DNA from: Purshia tridentata
Lineage: Eukaryota; Streptophyta; Magnoliopsida; Rosales; Rosaceae
Reading direction: 5' to 3'
Length of the DNA: 64,000 nucleotides
NCBI GenBank assembly: GCA_003254885.1
Contig: QANT01008275.1
Coordinates: 62,001-126,000, forward strand
Below the pieces are notes generated by a model that was not told where the DNA came from, did not search any database, and worked only from the letters and a program-made list of their open reading frames with translations. Shown here piece by piece: positions 49,154-61,243 of the stretch. The position numbers and the translations under genes are program-made. Every line of letters begins with the position of its first letter. The stretch's first letter is position 1.

Positions 49154-50791
49154 TGTTTCGCCTTTCGAATCAAACTCAAAACACAAAACGAATGGATTCT
49201 GATCGAACCCGAAACACCTCAATTTCGTTATTGGGGTCGGAATCAAATTCTAAGACGAAGCGGATTCGAACCCGCGAATAAAAGAAGAAGAAGCCGGAGT
49301 CAGCGGTTGAAGTAGGACGACCCGAATGGAATACGAAGAAGAAGAAGACGAAGAAGCGTGGGGTTGAGAAAGAGAATGCGAGACGAAACGTGAAAGCGAA
49401 GCCGTTGGATGGGCAGAGAGCGAGAGCGAATGAACCAACAACAACTGACTGTCAACCTTCAATCCTTTAAATCCTTTGTTTATTTGGAAATTGGATCTTT
49501 GATTTTTTATGTAAAGCTCGGCTTTGTGGTCATGTGCGAACAGTGCGACTACTGTGCCCCCAATGTGCTACGCGCCTTTTATTTTGTTAGCCGCTGCCCA
49601 ACAAAATTTTATTTTTAATTTGTGTATGTTATAATAACTTATACGTATGTTAGAGTTGTGTTGCTCGGAAGTCGCTATGGAATTAACTTATGAAATTTTT
49701 TTCAAAATTTTATTGAAATATTATCGAATTAAAATTGGTCAGTATAAATTATAAATACAATAATTATAATATATGATTCGGTGATTCACTACTGTTAAGA
49801 ACATATTCCTATTTGAGGGATGCATTATTAATAATTACAATTTTTTTATTTCCCAAAAGATCAATTGTGATCAGCATTGGGGAATATTTGTATGGAATAT
49901 TCATTACCAAATTGTATGATGCTCGAAAATAGAACACTTCAATTTCTTAGCAAAAGATCTAACGGAAGGCATCATATATGTTTGTGTTGTATACGTTAGA
50001 CGTTTCTCTACTATATATCTTATTCATTACTTGTATGGTTTTTCAACCAAAAAATTACTTATATGGTTTTCTTGGGTGGATTGGGTGGTAATGCACTCAA
50101 CACAATAAAATCATGAACGTAAAACCATCAATGAAATTTAAGTTTTAAAAAAGAAAAAATATTAATGAAGGGATCTATTTTTTATTTTTTTATTTTTCAA
50201 AAAAATCACGAATATTTATCTAAATAAATATTGTTTGTCAACTACATGAACCTAATTAAAGTGGTTTCTTATAGTATATGCTTGAACAACACTGCTGAAA
50301 GAGCGAGTTCCTTTGACTTCTGGCCACAACAAAAAGGGACCTACCATACTTGAGGAGGATGTGACACATCTGGACAGAGTATTATTATTAAAACAGAGGA
50401 TATTAAAGTGGTAATGTGACGTTGATTAATATGTCAAATCATAAATAGTTGAGAGTTGAGAATCTTGAAACTAAGAAATATTAATCATTTAATCAAATGT
50501 TAGCCAACATATAAACCAAACATGTGCAAAGAGATAAGTCCATAATGCATCAACTTGAGTAACAATCACATTTATGCCAATTCGATAACATATTCTTCGA
50601 CCTGAGTACAGAGTTTTAACATCGCAAAGTAAACAATTCTGGTAACTTGTCTCAAAAGAAAGAAAAATATGAGGAAAACAAAATCACCAAAACTTTGCTA
50701 CATTTCTGACCTATAAGTCATAGACTCATACATGAAGACCATCTTTGTGAGGGAACATCTTTTTTTATCTCCCACTAAGCCATATAGATCG
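49154..50791. other. WNK promoter and L19 3' flank
   Basis: The WNK leader is rich in GAA repeats as read on the + strand (49285-49350). The rest is AT-rich with no recognisable gene. Confidence 0.5.
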
Positions 50792-52975
50792 CTATTGCTT
50801 CTTGAGTGCATTCATTTTGTCCCTAAGATAATAAAGCTTGGCCCTCCGCACTTTCTTCTTGTCCAGCACCTTTATTTCCTTTATGTTAGGTGAATACCTG
50901 TCATGTATTGTGTAGAGACACAGAGCATTATATACTTGCTATGAAACCGATAATAAGAACAGGCATCCCAGCACATCACATGTGCCAACTCCTCTAAAAT
51001 AACCAGAAATTAGTATAAATAAAATAAAAAGGAAAAAAAATATTACCCAGTAAGCATACTAAATAATCATGTCTTTAAATCTAGAATTTGAGTTGGAAGT
51101 CTTTCACAAATCAATGTCACAGGCTTGAATACCAGAGCTTGTAATTAGCAATTTTTTTCTTGACATCAGAACAAAATTTGCATCTACTACTGAGCATGTT
51201 TAGTTCTTATTTTTTCGATGCGAGTACATTAATCAGAATGAAGATAATAATCCTAATGTGGAACAAAATTTTAAATGATACACAATTTTAATTTGATAAT
51301 TCTCTACTATTCCCTTTCTACATGCTCCAATATTTTTAAGAACCATTTTGTTACACAATCAACAAAAAACTATTCTTTATTTATTCAAGCTACAAACCCA
51401 AAACGGAAAGTGATAAAGAGAATGATATGCATGATTTTGGACAAGCATCCATAACCGTATAATCTGAGTTGAGAACTAACAACTTTTTGGTTAACAATTC
51501 AATTCACTTCCAGGACATCCAGCTAACAAAAATCACAAGTTTTCAAAGCAGCAAGTCAAAGATTATACAGATTAGGGGCCATATATAGTTAAGAAAAAAA
51601 AAATCCAGAATTTCTTACAGTGGAAAGAGAGATTCAACCCCGACACCAGCCACTAGCCTCCTGATTCTAAATGTAGAGTTTAGACCAGCATTACGTCTTG
51701 CTATCACAATGCCTTTCAAGACTGAAACACGTCGCTTGTTCTCGGGTACTTCCTGTTCACATATGGAGGATCATTCAATAAAATAAAGTCAACTTAATCT
51801 CCTAACAAACTCCCTCCACAACAAAAAAAAAAATTATAGAACTATCTCTTCAACAAGAACTCATCGTACCACTCTGAGTTGCACAATATAACCAGGCTGT
51901 ATATCTGGTATTTCTCTCTTCACTTTCACTTCCTCTAGAGCTTCCTTATCTAGAATCTGTGAAGTATAAAATCAACAAATATAGCAGCAGGAAGAGAACA
52001 TGTGTTATTTGTTATTATCAATAGCAACAGATAGATGCATGCCTGCATTATGTGCTTGGCGGTTTTATCGAGCCTCTTGAATTTGATGCGGGGAGCTACA
52101 TTAGACTCGGACTTCGTTGAATCTTGAGTAGCCGATTCAACAAGATCTCCCGCTGTTGTAATGCACCTGCTGGGGAAAGGAGGCGAAACTGCTGTCCGTT
52201 GAAAGCCTAGTCGGGGACTCTTGAATAACAAGGAGTTACTAGAGGATGTTAATGTCTCAGTTTGAGAGCCCGTATTTGTCTGGTAGAGTAATACTACAAG
52301 CATAAAAAAAAGTTTCTACTTTTGGGGGAAAAAATATTGCTCTTCAAATGAATTCAACTATATTACATGAGAAAAGTTATTACTTATAATCTCGGTGTAC
52401 ATTGAGAAGTGACAATCCACATTATGAAAAGTACACTGTACATTCGGTTGTCATATTAATTTGCAGACTTGCATTCATGAAATACCTCAAACTAAAAAAT
52501 AAAATAAAAAACCTTTTTCTACACTGAACCAGCACCGAACTACTCATTCATATACAATGGTTCTAATATTCATATGTAACCCACTATAACTATGCTCAGT
52601 AGAACACAAGGACCATTAAGTGTTTTTAAACAGAAAACTAAGCTAAAATTCACAACTCTAATGTATTCTTCAAAGTAAATAACTCATATACATGTTAAAA
52701 TGCAATTAGAAAGCATAAAATGAGTCGAAACATACGAATTCGACCGAGGATCGATAAGCAAACTTGGAGAGATACTGAAATAAGGAACCCTTGGAAGACC
52801 CAAACTCCAATGAATTCCCAAACATCTTGGCAGAGACCGAACCATCCGAAACCAACGAGCTAAACCCAGCACCACCGCTAGGTGGATTAGCCATAATTGA
52901 TCTGAAATGAGCAATTCTGGAGCTGTCGATTCTTTGCCTTTGGATCAATCGGATGCTCGCACATAAAGATTGCAT
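50792..52975 (-). CDS. Ribosomal protein L19 (bL19), mitochondrial type
   Basis: Five exons in gene order: 52736-52975, 52043-52279, 51870-51956, 51619-51752 and 50792-50897, giving 267 residues. The N-terminal ~155 residues ([20 protein letters not shown]..., basic and Ser-rich) are not conserved and begin with a likely mitochondrial presequence. The core begins at [17 protein letters not shown] and runs through [60 protein letters not shown] and [20 protein letters not shown] to the stop. The [13 protein letters not shown] motif and the end [14 protein letters not shown] match the plant mitochondrial L19 group (At1g24240/At5g11750) rather than the plastid one. bL19 is a large-subunit protein at the subunit interface. 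Intron 2 has a GC donor (CAG|GC), so it is a GC-AG intron. Confidence 0.88.
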
Positions 52976-53276
52976 TTTTACAAAGTGAGTCTGCAATCAA
53001 ATGTTCTGTTTGGTTACTAAGAAAATGGAGTGAGGGTACAAGAAAGTAGGGTCAAAATTTTCTTTTGGGTCTCTAGGGATCCAAACGGAGAGGGATGATC
53101 CTTACTGAGTTTCAGGTCGTCCTCAGTGGCAATACCAAAAACCCGCGGTCGTCTGGGGTTTATGTTCAGGGTAGATGGACGAAAATGCCCTCAATGTTTT
53201 CAACGACATTAGGGCTCTCATTTGAGCCCAATGGTTGTATAATGCTTCTGTAAAATTTAGATCAACAATTTGATCT

Positions 53277-53307
53277 GGCCCAGTACAAGACTCTGGGCCT
53301 AAACCCT
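53277..53307 (-). promoter_or_regulatory. Site II plus telo-box-like motif upstream of mitochondrial L19
   Basis: GGCCCA (53277-53282) and TGGGCCT (53294-53300) directly followed by AAACCCT (53301-53307), about 300-330 bp before the L19 ATG. Site II next to a telo-box is the arrangement known in plant ribosomal-protein promoters. Confidence 0.5.
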
Positions 53308-54699
53308 TTTCTTTTTGCCCTTTTCATTACATTCCAAATTAAATGTTTTTTTTATTATATATACGTACCAAATTATTAAATTTTTATAACCCGTACCAAA
53401 TTAAAATTTTTATAGTAAAATTTATTCCCTTCATTATTTTAAATATATTTTTTTGTACTTTCATTTTATGGGGTTTTTTCAATTTTACTTAGATGATTAA
53501 TATATTATGTTAATAAAGGTCCATCAATATACATATTACTTAACATCAAAAGATTGATTTTTCTCCGGAGACCTAATAGTTACGACTAATTATTCCTGCA
53601 CTTGAGATTGGAAGTTTAAAACTCACATAACTATACGTTTAAATTTTAATACATTAAAAGTCCGTGTATTAAACGATAGTACGAAAAAGTCAAAATCCCA
53701 TCAAAGTAAGAGTCCATCATGATGTTGAAGATCAAAATAAAATATCCTCAATTACTTATTTATTATTATCCATTTTTGGGGGAATTTCTTCAATTATTGA
53801 TGTGAATGTGAAAGAAAAATGAAAAGAAAAAAACTTAAAAGGTGAATGATCAACATCAATCATAGGCTGTATCAAGTTGATAGAATCACAGCACTTAAAT
53901 TCTTGCCCCATAAATCTTGTGTGTTTGTTTCATTTGATTTTTTCTCATTATCCAGCATTTATATATGCAAATGCAACCATTAGTGGGCAGCTATGGTGCT
54001 GCATGACACACAGAGAGGCTGGACCAGATCTACAGCTACAAGCAATAGATTCCTCAAGACTTTTTCCTCTTCAGCAATTGTCCCCCACCACCTAGATTCC
54101 TCTATTCCTCTCCCAACACATCTTTGAACACAAAGAAGAAAGAAAGTTGAAAAGTTATACATCTCCCACATCCAAACTTTACCAACATATTCAAACAATA
54201 AACAATCAACAACACCCACATGGGAAAACCAAATTCACCAATTATTATAGTTTTGACTGGTCATCTGAACCCCAAATGGTGATTATTGGCCTTTATGCTT
54301 TTAACCATGCATGGAAATAAGTACTTTAAAGTGAAGCAGAAGCAAAACCACCTCGGATTCAATAAAGTTATGTTTTTAAAAGACAAAGGCTTTTTTACAC
54401 AAATACCACCTGAACTATAGGGGGTGTGCTCCCGTACCACCTGAACTTTTTTTTTTTACTATTTACCACCTGAAGTTATCAATATGTGCCAATGTGGCAC
54501 CTCCAGTCAATTTTTTTGTTAAATCATCAACTTTTTTCTCAAATTTCCTAATTTGCCCTTATGATATTGTGTTGAGTTTTTTGATGATTTTGTATTGATT
54601 TTTGGTTTGATGATTTTTTTTATTGTTTTTTTAATTGAATTTTTGGATTTTTTATTATTAATTTTTTGATAGAAAAGACAAAATTGTCCCTAAAATTAA

Positions 54700-54762
54700 C
54701 AGAGAAGTTGACAGACTTAATGGTAGATCCNCAGAGAAGTTGACAGACTTAACGGTAGATCC
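54700..54762. other. Assembly join (single N flanked by a 31-bp duplicate)
   Basis: The single N at 54731 is preceded and followed by the same 31-bp sequence (cagagaagttgacagacttaa...), differing at one base. This is a typical unmerged contig overlap rather than a biological repeat. Confidence 0.8.
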
Positions 54763-55351
54763 TTGACTGAAACAAACAAATAAATATAATCCTTAATTGG
54801 AACAACTTGAAATTTGCATCCTCAATTGCAAAATGTGGTATATTTATAGTCCTTTTGCTAAAATTTTCCCAAACATAAATTTGGATAAAATTGTGTAAAT
54901 TGATGGAAAAGTCCTCAATGACAAAATTGAAAAAGTCAGAGCCTTTAATCTTCCAAATTAGAAGTCTGGGGACCAAACTAATACAAGTGTAATAGTCTGG
55001 GGACCAAAATAACTATTTACCATAACGTACACCATGTGGCACACTGACCAAAATAAAATTTTGACTTATTTATGTACAAAAAATATAAATATCATGTTTA
55101 TGTTCTTTTTTAGTTGGTGTTGCATAGTAAATATAGCCACTATTAGTCATTATAATGTTGGTGGGGTTAAAATAGATTTCTTCATCATTGATATGGTTGA
55201 ATGCCTTTGATTTTAAATAAGAAAAAATAACTATGTATTTGAAAATTAACTTAAGTGATGAGAAATGATGATGTAATACAGTAATAGATTAATATTATAA
55301 CAAATTTAAAGCTTGATTTTTTATCAACATAACAAAGAGATATAAAGTAAA

Positions 55352-56387
55352 GGGCAATACTAGCTGCTTTCTCCATCTGCCTTCTCCATCTGCCTTTTCC
55401 CTTCTTTATGTGACATGTGGCTTTCACTTGCACTAAAAACTAAAATTTGTATTTATTAAAAACACAAATTATATCTGACCACAACTGCCCATAATAAATT
55501 CATTTAAAGTAATGAGAGAGAAAGTGGTACAACACAATAAATAATAAATAACTTTTCTATTTTTTTTGCCCTGAAAAAAGAAACTCTTTAGCTTCCATAC
55601 CCACCTGCTACCATCTTTACAATGACTGATTTGGGGTCGCCGCCATGATCGTTAACTCTGCACCAGCTGTTCAATTTTGGTTTGTTTTTTAACTTTTCTC
55701 CACCAACTTTGGCTGATAATCATAAACCCTGATAGTTGGTTTATGATATATAGTCTTTTTTTGGCTTTTAATTCCTGCGTTTTGAAATCACTATAAGCCC
55801 TCTGGTGTTGGCAGACCCAACTAACAAAACAGAGCCATAAAGATAACACCTGTTGGAATATTGAACATGGTAAATTAAAATATGAAAGTGAGAGAGAAAA
55901 GTTAGCAAGATAAAGTGAGGAGGTGGTTGGGATTTGGAGTTGCCGCCAAAAAGAGAGGACGGGGAAGGGACGGGGTGGGGTTTTGGCAAATCGGGGTTGG
56001 GGATTGATGGGTTCACCGCCAATGAGGTGGCCAGTGCTGTTTGCCGCCAATAAAGGCGGCCGGTGTTGTTTGCCGCCAATGAAAGTGGTTGGTGTTGTTC
56101 AATGCGGGAGGGCAATGGAAAACGTCAATGGGGACTGCAAAAGTAAAAGAAGATGAAAGACTTATAAAAATATTTTAGTTAATAGGATAATAAAAATTAA
56201 TTATAATAGATAATGTGCATCAGTGCATGTACCGAAAATTACTTTTGAGGGCATTAGTGGTAAAATAAAATTTATGCTTTCAAAAAGTGAAAGTTTTAGT
56301 TTTTTGTGTAAGAGAAAGCCACATGTCATATGGAGAAGGGAAAAGGCAGATGGAGAAGGCAAGTGAAAAAGGCATGTAGCATTGCCC
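55352..56387. mobile_element. Non-autonomous MULE-like element with ~100-bp terminal inverted repeats
   Basis: The left end (GGGCAATACTAGCTGC...) and the reverse complement of the right end (GGGCAATGCTACATGC...) match along ~100 bp, including the shared block CTTCTCCATCTGCCTTTTCC. Flanking 9-mers taaagtaaa and gtaagtaaa agree at 7 of 9 positions, fitting a Mutator-type 9-bp target duplication. The interior (about 55920-56120) is G-rich and has repeated 'gtgttgtttgccgccaat' units. No transposase is encoded. Confidence 0.75.
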
Positions 56388-56417
56388 GTAAGTAAAATAG
56401 TATGGATTAACAAAAGA

Positions 56418-57893
56418 GATATAACACGTGTTCCAATGTCCTTTTTTGACTCAATTTCGTCATAACCTCGATCCGTCAATTTTGATGACGTTGCAGAGAT
56501 ATTTTTGTATTTTCATATAAGAGTTGCCACATGTACAAAAAATTCTAATATTTTAATAAACTTAATTTAATATTATTTTAAAACTTTTATTTTTAAAAAA
56601 ATTCAAAAACAAAATTACTAAAAACAAAACACTCAAACCTTTCTCCCTATTGACAACCAAGCCACCCTCTCACCCTCTCACCCTCTCTTCCCTCTCACCA
56701 CCGTCTACATCGGTCGACCCCACCACCATCGTTGGTCGATGGCCTCCTCTTTCCCCTCCCCTTTCTTCTTTTTTCTCTATCTCTTTCTCTCTCTTTCTAT
56801 CCCTCTATTTTTCCCCCTCCTTTCTATTTATTTCTCTCTTTGGATCTCCAAATCCAACATCATCTTCTACATGAAGGGAAGATAGAGGAAAGATAGAAAG
56901 GGCATATATAGAGAGAGAGAGAGAGGAGGAAGATGGGCTGCAGAGCCGAGGCTGTGAGTTGAGTGGGTGGGTGATTTATAAATAGATATGGTGGAATAAT
57001 TTCTATGTGTTTTATTCACTATGATTTTACAGAGTTATATAACATAACATGGAAGGCCTAGCCATTTACAATAAGGAAAGAAAACCAGATCCTATGTCTA
57101 AGGGAATTTACATAAAGAGCAGATCCTAAAGTTTACACTTGCCCGTGTAATCTGCTAATTAATAAGGTCCTTGAGATCTGCAAGTGTCCATCTAAAGTCT
57201 TCCCAAAATTAAGGCTTGAATGAATGGTTGATTTTGGGTTTCTTCATCACCAGCTTCTTCCAGGTTCAACCCTTTTGGCTTTTGTAATTTTTCTTTTTCT
57301 ATTCGTGTCTATTAATTTTCTTGGGAAAGTGAAGGAGGATTATGTTTGATTTTGGCAGAATTCTTAGGTGTAGAATTTTTTCATTTACATACATTCGGAG
57401 CTTGGTTTTTTGTTCGACGAGGTCCCATTTCTTTTACAACCGCCAAGAGAAGTGTGGCTTTTGTTTCCTTTCTTTGTAGTCAAAATTTTTTGTTTTTGTG
57501 ATGTGGGTTTTGATTGTTTTAGCTGATTATACATGGATTTTGTCAGGGGGAGGTAGGTTAGGGCGCTAGGGTGAGGGGGAGATGGGTTGTGGCTAGGGTG
57601 AGGAGGAGTGGTGGGTCGGGGCTAGCGGTAGGGCAGGAGCTGGGTCAAGGGAGGGAGTGAGGCGGGGCTGGGTAGAGGAAAGGGGAAAGGCAAGGTTGGG
57701 TGGTGGGTGGAGAAGGTAGGGGGTTGGTTTTTTTTTTTTTTTAAATACTTTTCAATTAATATTATAATTAATAATTGATTTATTTTGTCAAAATAGATGA
57801 AAATACAAAAATATCCTTACCAAGTTATAAAATTGACGGAGTGATGACAAAATTGAGCCAAAGAGACGCATTAGAACACGGGTTATAATATCA
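56418..57893. mobile_element. Second non-autonomous element with long inverted-repeat arms
   Basis: Arms 56418-56518 and 57796-57893 are inverted copies: tcaatttcgtcat / atgacaaaattga, ccgtcaatttt / aaaattgacgg, and atatttttgtattttcat / atgaaaatacaaaaatat all match in order. The 1.3 kb interior is C/T-rich then G-rich (56640-56830; 57545-57715) and encodes nothing recognisable. The outer limits and target duplication are not clear. Confidence 0.65.
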
Positions 57894-58054
57894 AAGAGTA
57901 AATTGAGATTTAAACAACAAGAGATATATTAGGAATTTGATATACTTACAAGGACAAAAGTGATGATAAGCCTTTCTTTAATCAAATTTTAGTTTTGGTT
58001 TTGAAAACAATGGATTAATTGCACTCACGTGATTGCAGTACATATAATTGAAAA

Positions 58055-58375
58055 CAATAATGTTATTCTTATCATATTTTTGTACTATATTTGTTGTACC
58101 ATCTTACGTGTCATTATTGTACTAGTTGAGTATTTTCTTATTTTTAGGGTTTTTATTTTTATTTTTTTAGTGAACAATAATGTTATTCTTATCATATTTT
58201 TGTACTATGTTTGTTGTACCATCTTACGTGTCATTATTGTACTAGTTGAGTATTTTCTTATTTTTAGGGTTATTATTTTTATTTTTTTAGTGTCCAATGT
58301 ATGAATGCCATGTAGATTGTCACATAAGATGGTATAAAATTATGGTATAAAAATGTGGTAAGTGTAGCATTGTTG
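58055..58375. mobile_element. MULE-type MITE with perfect 9-bp target duplication and internal 120-bp duplication
   Basis: The left end CAATAATGTTATTCTTATCA and the reverse complement of the right end CAACAATGCTACACTTACCA belong to a ~60-bp terminal inverted repeat. The element is flanked by identical AATTGAAAA (58046-58054 and 58376-58384). The first 120 bp are tandemly duplicated (58053-58172 and 58173-58292, few mismatches). A 9-bp duplication points to a Mutator-type MITE. The 91-codon frame across it is a by-product of the repeat. Confidence 0.88.
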
Positions 58376-59738
58376 AATTGAAAATGAATGAATTCAAGAA
58401 TGAAGAAAAGACACGAGGCTAACAATGCCCTTTAGGACACTACTTGTCCATGTGCCCTTTAACAGTGTGTGGTCCTCAAAACTCAAAACAGCCTTCTGTG
58501 CAGCCTTGTTGCCAACCTTCATTCCATGCTCATTTAAGTAGCAGTAAATATTTGAAGGAATAAAAGGTAACGACATGATTCCATGACACATTACATGACT
58601 CATGAGTAATGTTTTTCTCAAGCCTTCTTATGAATTACACATTCATAAGTTACTAAATCACAATTTTAGGAATTGTACCTTTAGCAACACTAGTTGGCAT
58701 GCCTTGCAACTTGGAATTTGAATCTATATTTGGCATCCAAAGGTTATATTAAGGAAATTCTAGTCATTTGTTGGTAGGTTTGGAACATACACCAAAACAA
58801 AGTAATTTTTTGAAATTTTTCTTTTAACCCTTTTATGATAATTTATTTGACACAAAAAGCATTATTTCACTACAGCGCATACAAATCAAGAGACTCAAAG
58901 ATTCTGATTAATTTTGTTGTTCGTTAAAAAATTTACCTATGGTGTCAACTTTTACCAAATTCAGTGACAACGCATTCAATTCTGAACGTTTTCCTTCTCC
59001 CAACATTTTGTCAACTTGCTTCTTTTTCAAGCTATGGATTTTGATTATTTACTTAAAGTTGTGGATTTTGATTATTTACTTGATGTTATGGATTTTGATT
59101 GTTTTAGTTTTAGGTGTTGTCAAGAGTTAGGTTTTCTTTCTTCCACACCAAAACAAACAAAAAATCTCATTTTTCTGAAAGAGTTACTTCATATAAAGGG
59201 AATATGTCCTAACCTATTGGAGGCAGTGTATTTGTTATTGAGGCATGTCATTATTGCCCTTTCAATTAATTTCTTATCTTTTTTTCACCTAACTTGATCA
59301 TCTTCCTATAAAGGGAATGAGGGGAGCCCCACTGTAGATACCCTTGTTTCATTTTCAGCTCAATGCCAAATCCCAGATTGGCTCTTACACAGCTCGCTAA
59401 AGTTGGGCGTCATTCATCAATGATCATTATAGGATATGTGGTAATCAGTACCCAGCAACCAACCCTTAACCCCTAACCCTAACTTGGGTCTTTGTCCCCT
59501 TTCCTCAGCTCCCTCCTAATTACAAAATTACAAAATCAGAGTGCTGGCTTTGTGTAATTTACTATCAAGAAAGAATGACACTTTGAATTTTTACAGATAC
59601 GAAGAAAGTTCCCTCTTTCATAAAATGTGTGGGACCAGGGACCCAGAGAAACTTTCCTTTTCTTACTTTTTAATTTTTTGTCCTTGGAATAAATAGAAAT
59701 GCATAAAAATATAGAGAGAGGGAAGTGAGGGAGGGAGG

Positions 59739-59850
59739 GGTAGGTGTGAGATTGACCAAACCATCTCCTCCTCACGCACAACAGACTATCTTTTCTGGAG
59801 ACTTATCTACTACTACTCGTCTCTCTCTCTCTCAAGTCTCAATATAAAAA
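59739..59850 (+). promoter_or_regulatory. Arogenate dehydratase promoter: AC element and TATA box
   Basis: GGTAGGT (59739-59745), the reverse complement of the AC element ACCTACC bound by R2R3-MYB regulators of phenylpropanoid genes, lies ~100 bp before the TATA box aatataaaaa (59841-59850). The CDS starts 125 bp after the TATA box. A CT tract lies at 59818-59833. Confidence 0.6.
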
Positions 59851-59974
59851 GCCCACCCCAACCTCCTTTCCTCTCAGCTTGAGGTTCCCTTCTCTAAAGA
59901 GAACACCAAGCTTACCTACAATCTCTCCTTCTTTTCCATTTTTCTTTTCTTCTATTTCCATCCAACTCACCACC

Positions 59975-61243
59975 ATGCAGGCTCTTCTGCCACTTCCCTC
60001 CTCCTCACCTACTCATAATCTCTTCAAGTCCCACGTGCCCGCGCTCGCCCGGCTCGCCCCCACCCGACTCTCCGTCCAATGCGCCTACCTCCCCAACGGC
60101 GTCGCCTCCACCCGAACAGACTGGCAGAGCTCCTGTGCCATTCTTGCCAGCAAGGTTGTCTCCCAAGAGCAGCCCACCGACAAAACCGGTAGCGCAGACC
60201 ACGTCGCTGCCGTAAACGGCCACAAGTCCTCCGTCGACCTCGACCTTGTCCCCATCGAAAAGCTCTCCCCCGACAACAACAAGCCTCCGTCGCCGCCCGC
60301 TAAAGCCCTCACCATCACCGACCTCTCCCCGGCGCCGATGCACGGCTCTCAGCTGCGCGTGGCCTACCAGGGCGTTCCCGGCGCCTACTCGGAAGCCGCC
60401 GCTGGCAAAGCCTACCCGAATTGCGAGGCCATCCCCTGCGACCAGTTCGAGGTGGCTTTCCAAGCTGTCGAGCTCTGGATCGCGGACCGCGCCGTTTTGC
60501 CAATTGAAAACTCCCTCGGCGGCTCCATCCACCGGAATTACGATCTTCTCCTCCGCCATCGCCTCCACATCGTCGGGGAGGTCCAATTACCCGTCCACCA
60601 CTGCCTATTAGCACTCCCCGGGGTCCGAAAGGAGTACTTGAACCGAGTCATCTCCCACCCGCAGGCCCTGGCCCAGTGCGAGCTCACTCTCACCAAACTG
60701 GGCCTCAACGTGGTCCGCGAGGCAGTCGACGACACAGCCGGAGCCGCCGAATACATAGCCGCCAACAGCCTCCGTGACACTGCGGCGATTGCCTCCGCAC
60801 GCGCCGCCGAACTATACGGAATGAACATTTTGGCTGATGGGATCCAGGACGACTCGAGCAACGTGACCCGGTTCGTTATGCTGGCCCGAGAACCCATAAT
60901 TCCCCGTACGGATCGTCCTTTCAAGACGAGCATTGTTTTCGCGCACGACAAGGGGACGTCGGTGCTTTTCAAGGTGCTGTCGGCGTTCGCGTTCCGCAAC
61001 ATCAGCTTGACGAAGATCGAGTCGAGGCCGCACCGGAATCGCCCGATCCGACTCGTCAACGACTCGAACGAGGGGACGGCGAAGCATTTCGAGTATCTGT
61101 TCTACGTGGACTTCGATGCATCCATGGCGGAGGTGAGGGCGCAGAACGCGTTGGCGGAGGTCCAGGAGTTCACGTCTTTCTTGAGGGTCCTCGGAAGCTA
61201 CCCCATGGATATGACCCCCTGGTGTCCCTCCAGGGGAGACTAG
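59975..61243 (+). CDS. ADT: Arogenate dehydratase (prephenate dehydratase family), chloroplastic
   Basis: Intronless ORF of 422 residues from the ATG at 59975 ([16 protein letters not shown]). Residues 1-~115 form a Ser/Pro/Ala-rich chloroplast transit peptide and linker. The dehydratase domain runs ~127-304 ([59 protein letters not shown]), with the catalytic TRF at 298-300. The ACT regulatory domain covers ~317-408, with the phenylalanine-binding ESRPHR motif at 349-354. The enzyme decarboxylates and dehydrates arogenate to phenylalanine in plastids, feeding protein synthesis and lignin/phenylpropanoids. The lack of introns fits the ADT3/4/5 clade of Arabidopsis. The coding region is much more GC-rich than its surroundings. 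All key residues are present. Confidence 0.96.
   Translation: MQALLPLPSSSPTHNLFKSHVPALARLAPTRLSVQCAYLPNGVASTRTDWQSSCAILASKVVSQEQPTDKTGSADHVAAVNGHKSSVDLDLVPIEKLSPDNNKPPSPPAKALTITDLSPAPMHGSQLRVAYQGVPGAYSEAAAGKAYPNCEAIPCDQFEVAFQAVELWIADRAVLPIENSLGGSIHRNYDLLLRHRLHIVGEVQLPVHHCLLALPGVRKEYLNRVISHPQALAQCELTLTKLGLNVVREAVDDTAGAAEYIAANSLRDTAAIASARAAELYGMNILADGIQDDSSNVTRFVMLAREPIIPRTDRPFKTSIVFAHDKGTSVLFKVLSAFAFRNISLTKIESRPHRNRPIRLVNDSNEGTAKHFEYLFYVDFDASMAEVRAQNALAEVQEFTSFLRVLGSYPMDMTPWCPSRGD

Larger units (their letters stand above)
52976..59974. other. 7 kb gene-free region rich in inverted-repeat elements
   Basis: Apart from the L19 and ADT promoters at its ends, this stretch has no gene I can support. 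It contains at least three terminal-inverted-repeat elements, the repeated motif taccacctgaact (two close copies near 54407-54445), and an assembly join at 54731. Confidence 0.6.

Noticed and set aside
49250-49275. tRNA-like B-box (ggattcgaaccc) upstream of WNK
   Set aside because: No A-box, anticodon arm or acceptor stem can be drawn around it. It lies in the WNK leader.
58029-58304. 91-codon ORF with an internally repeated hydrophobic protein
   Set aside because: It is the translation of the 120-bp tandem duplication inside a MITE.
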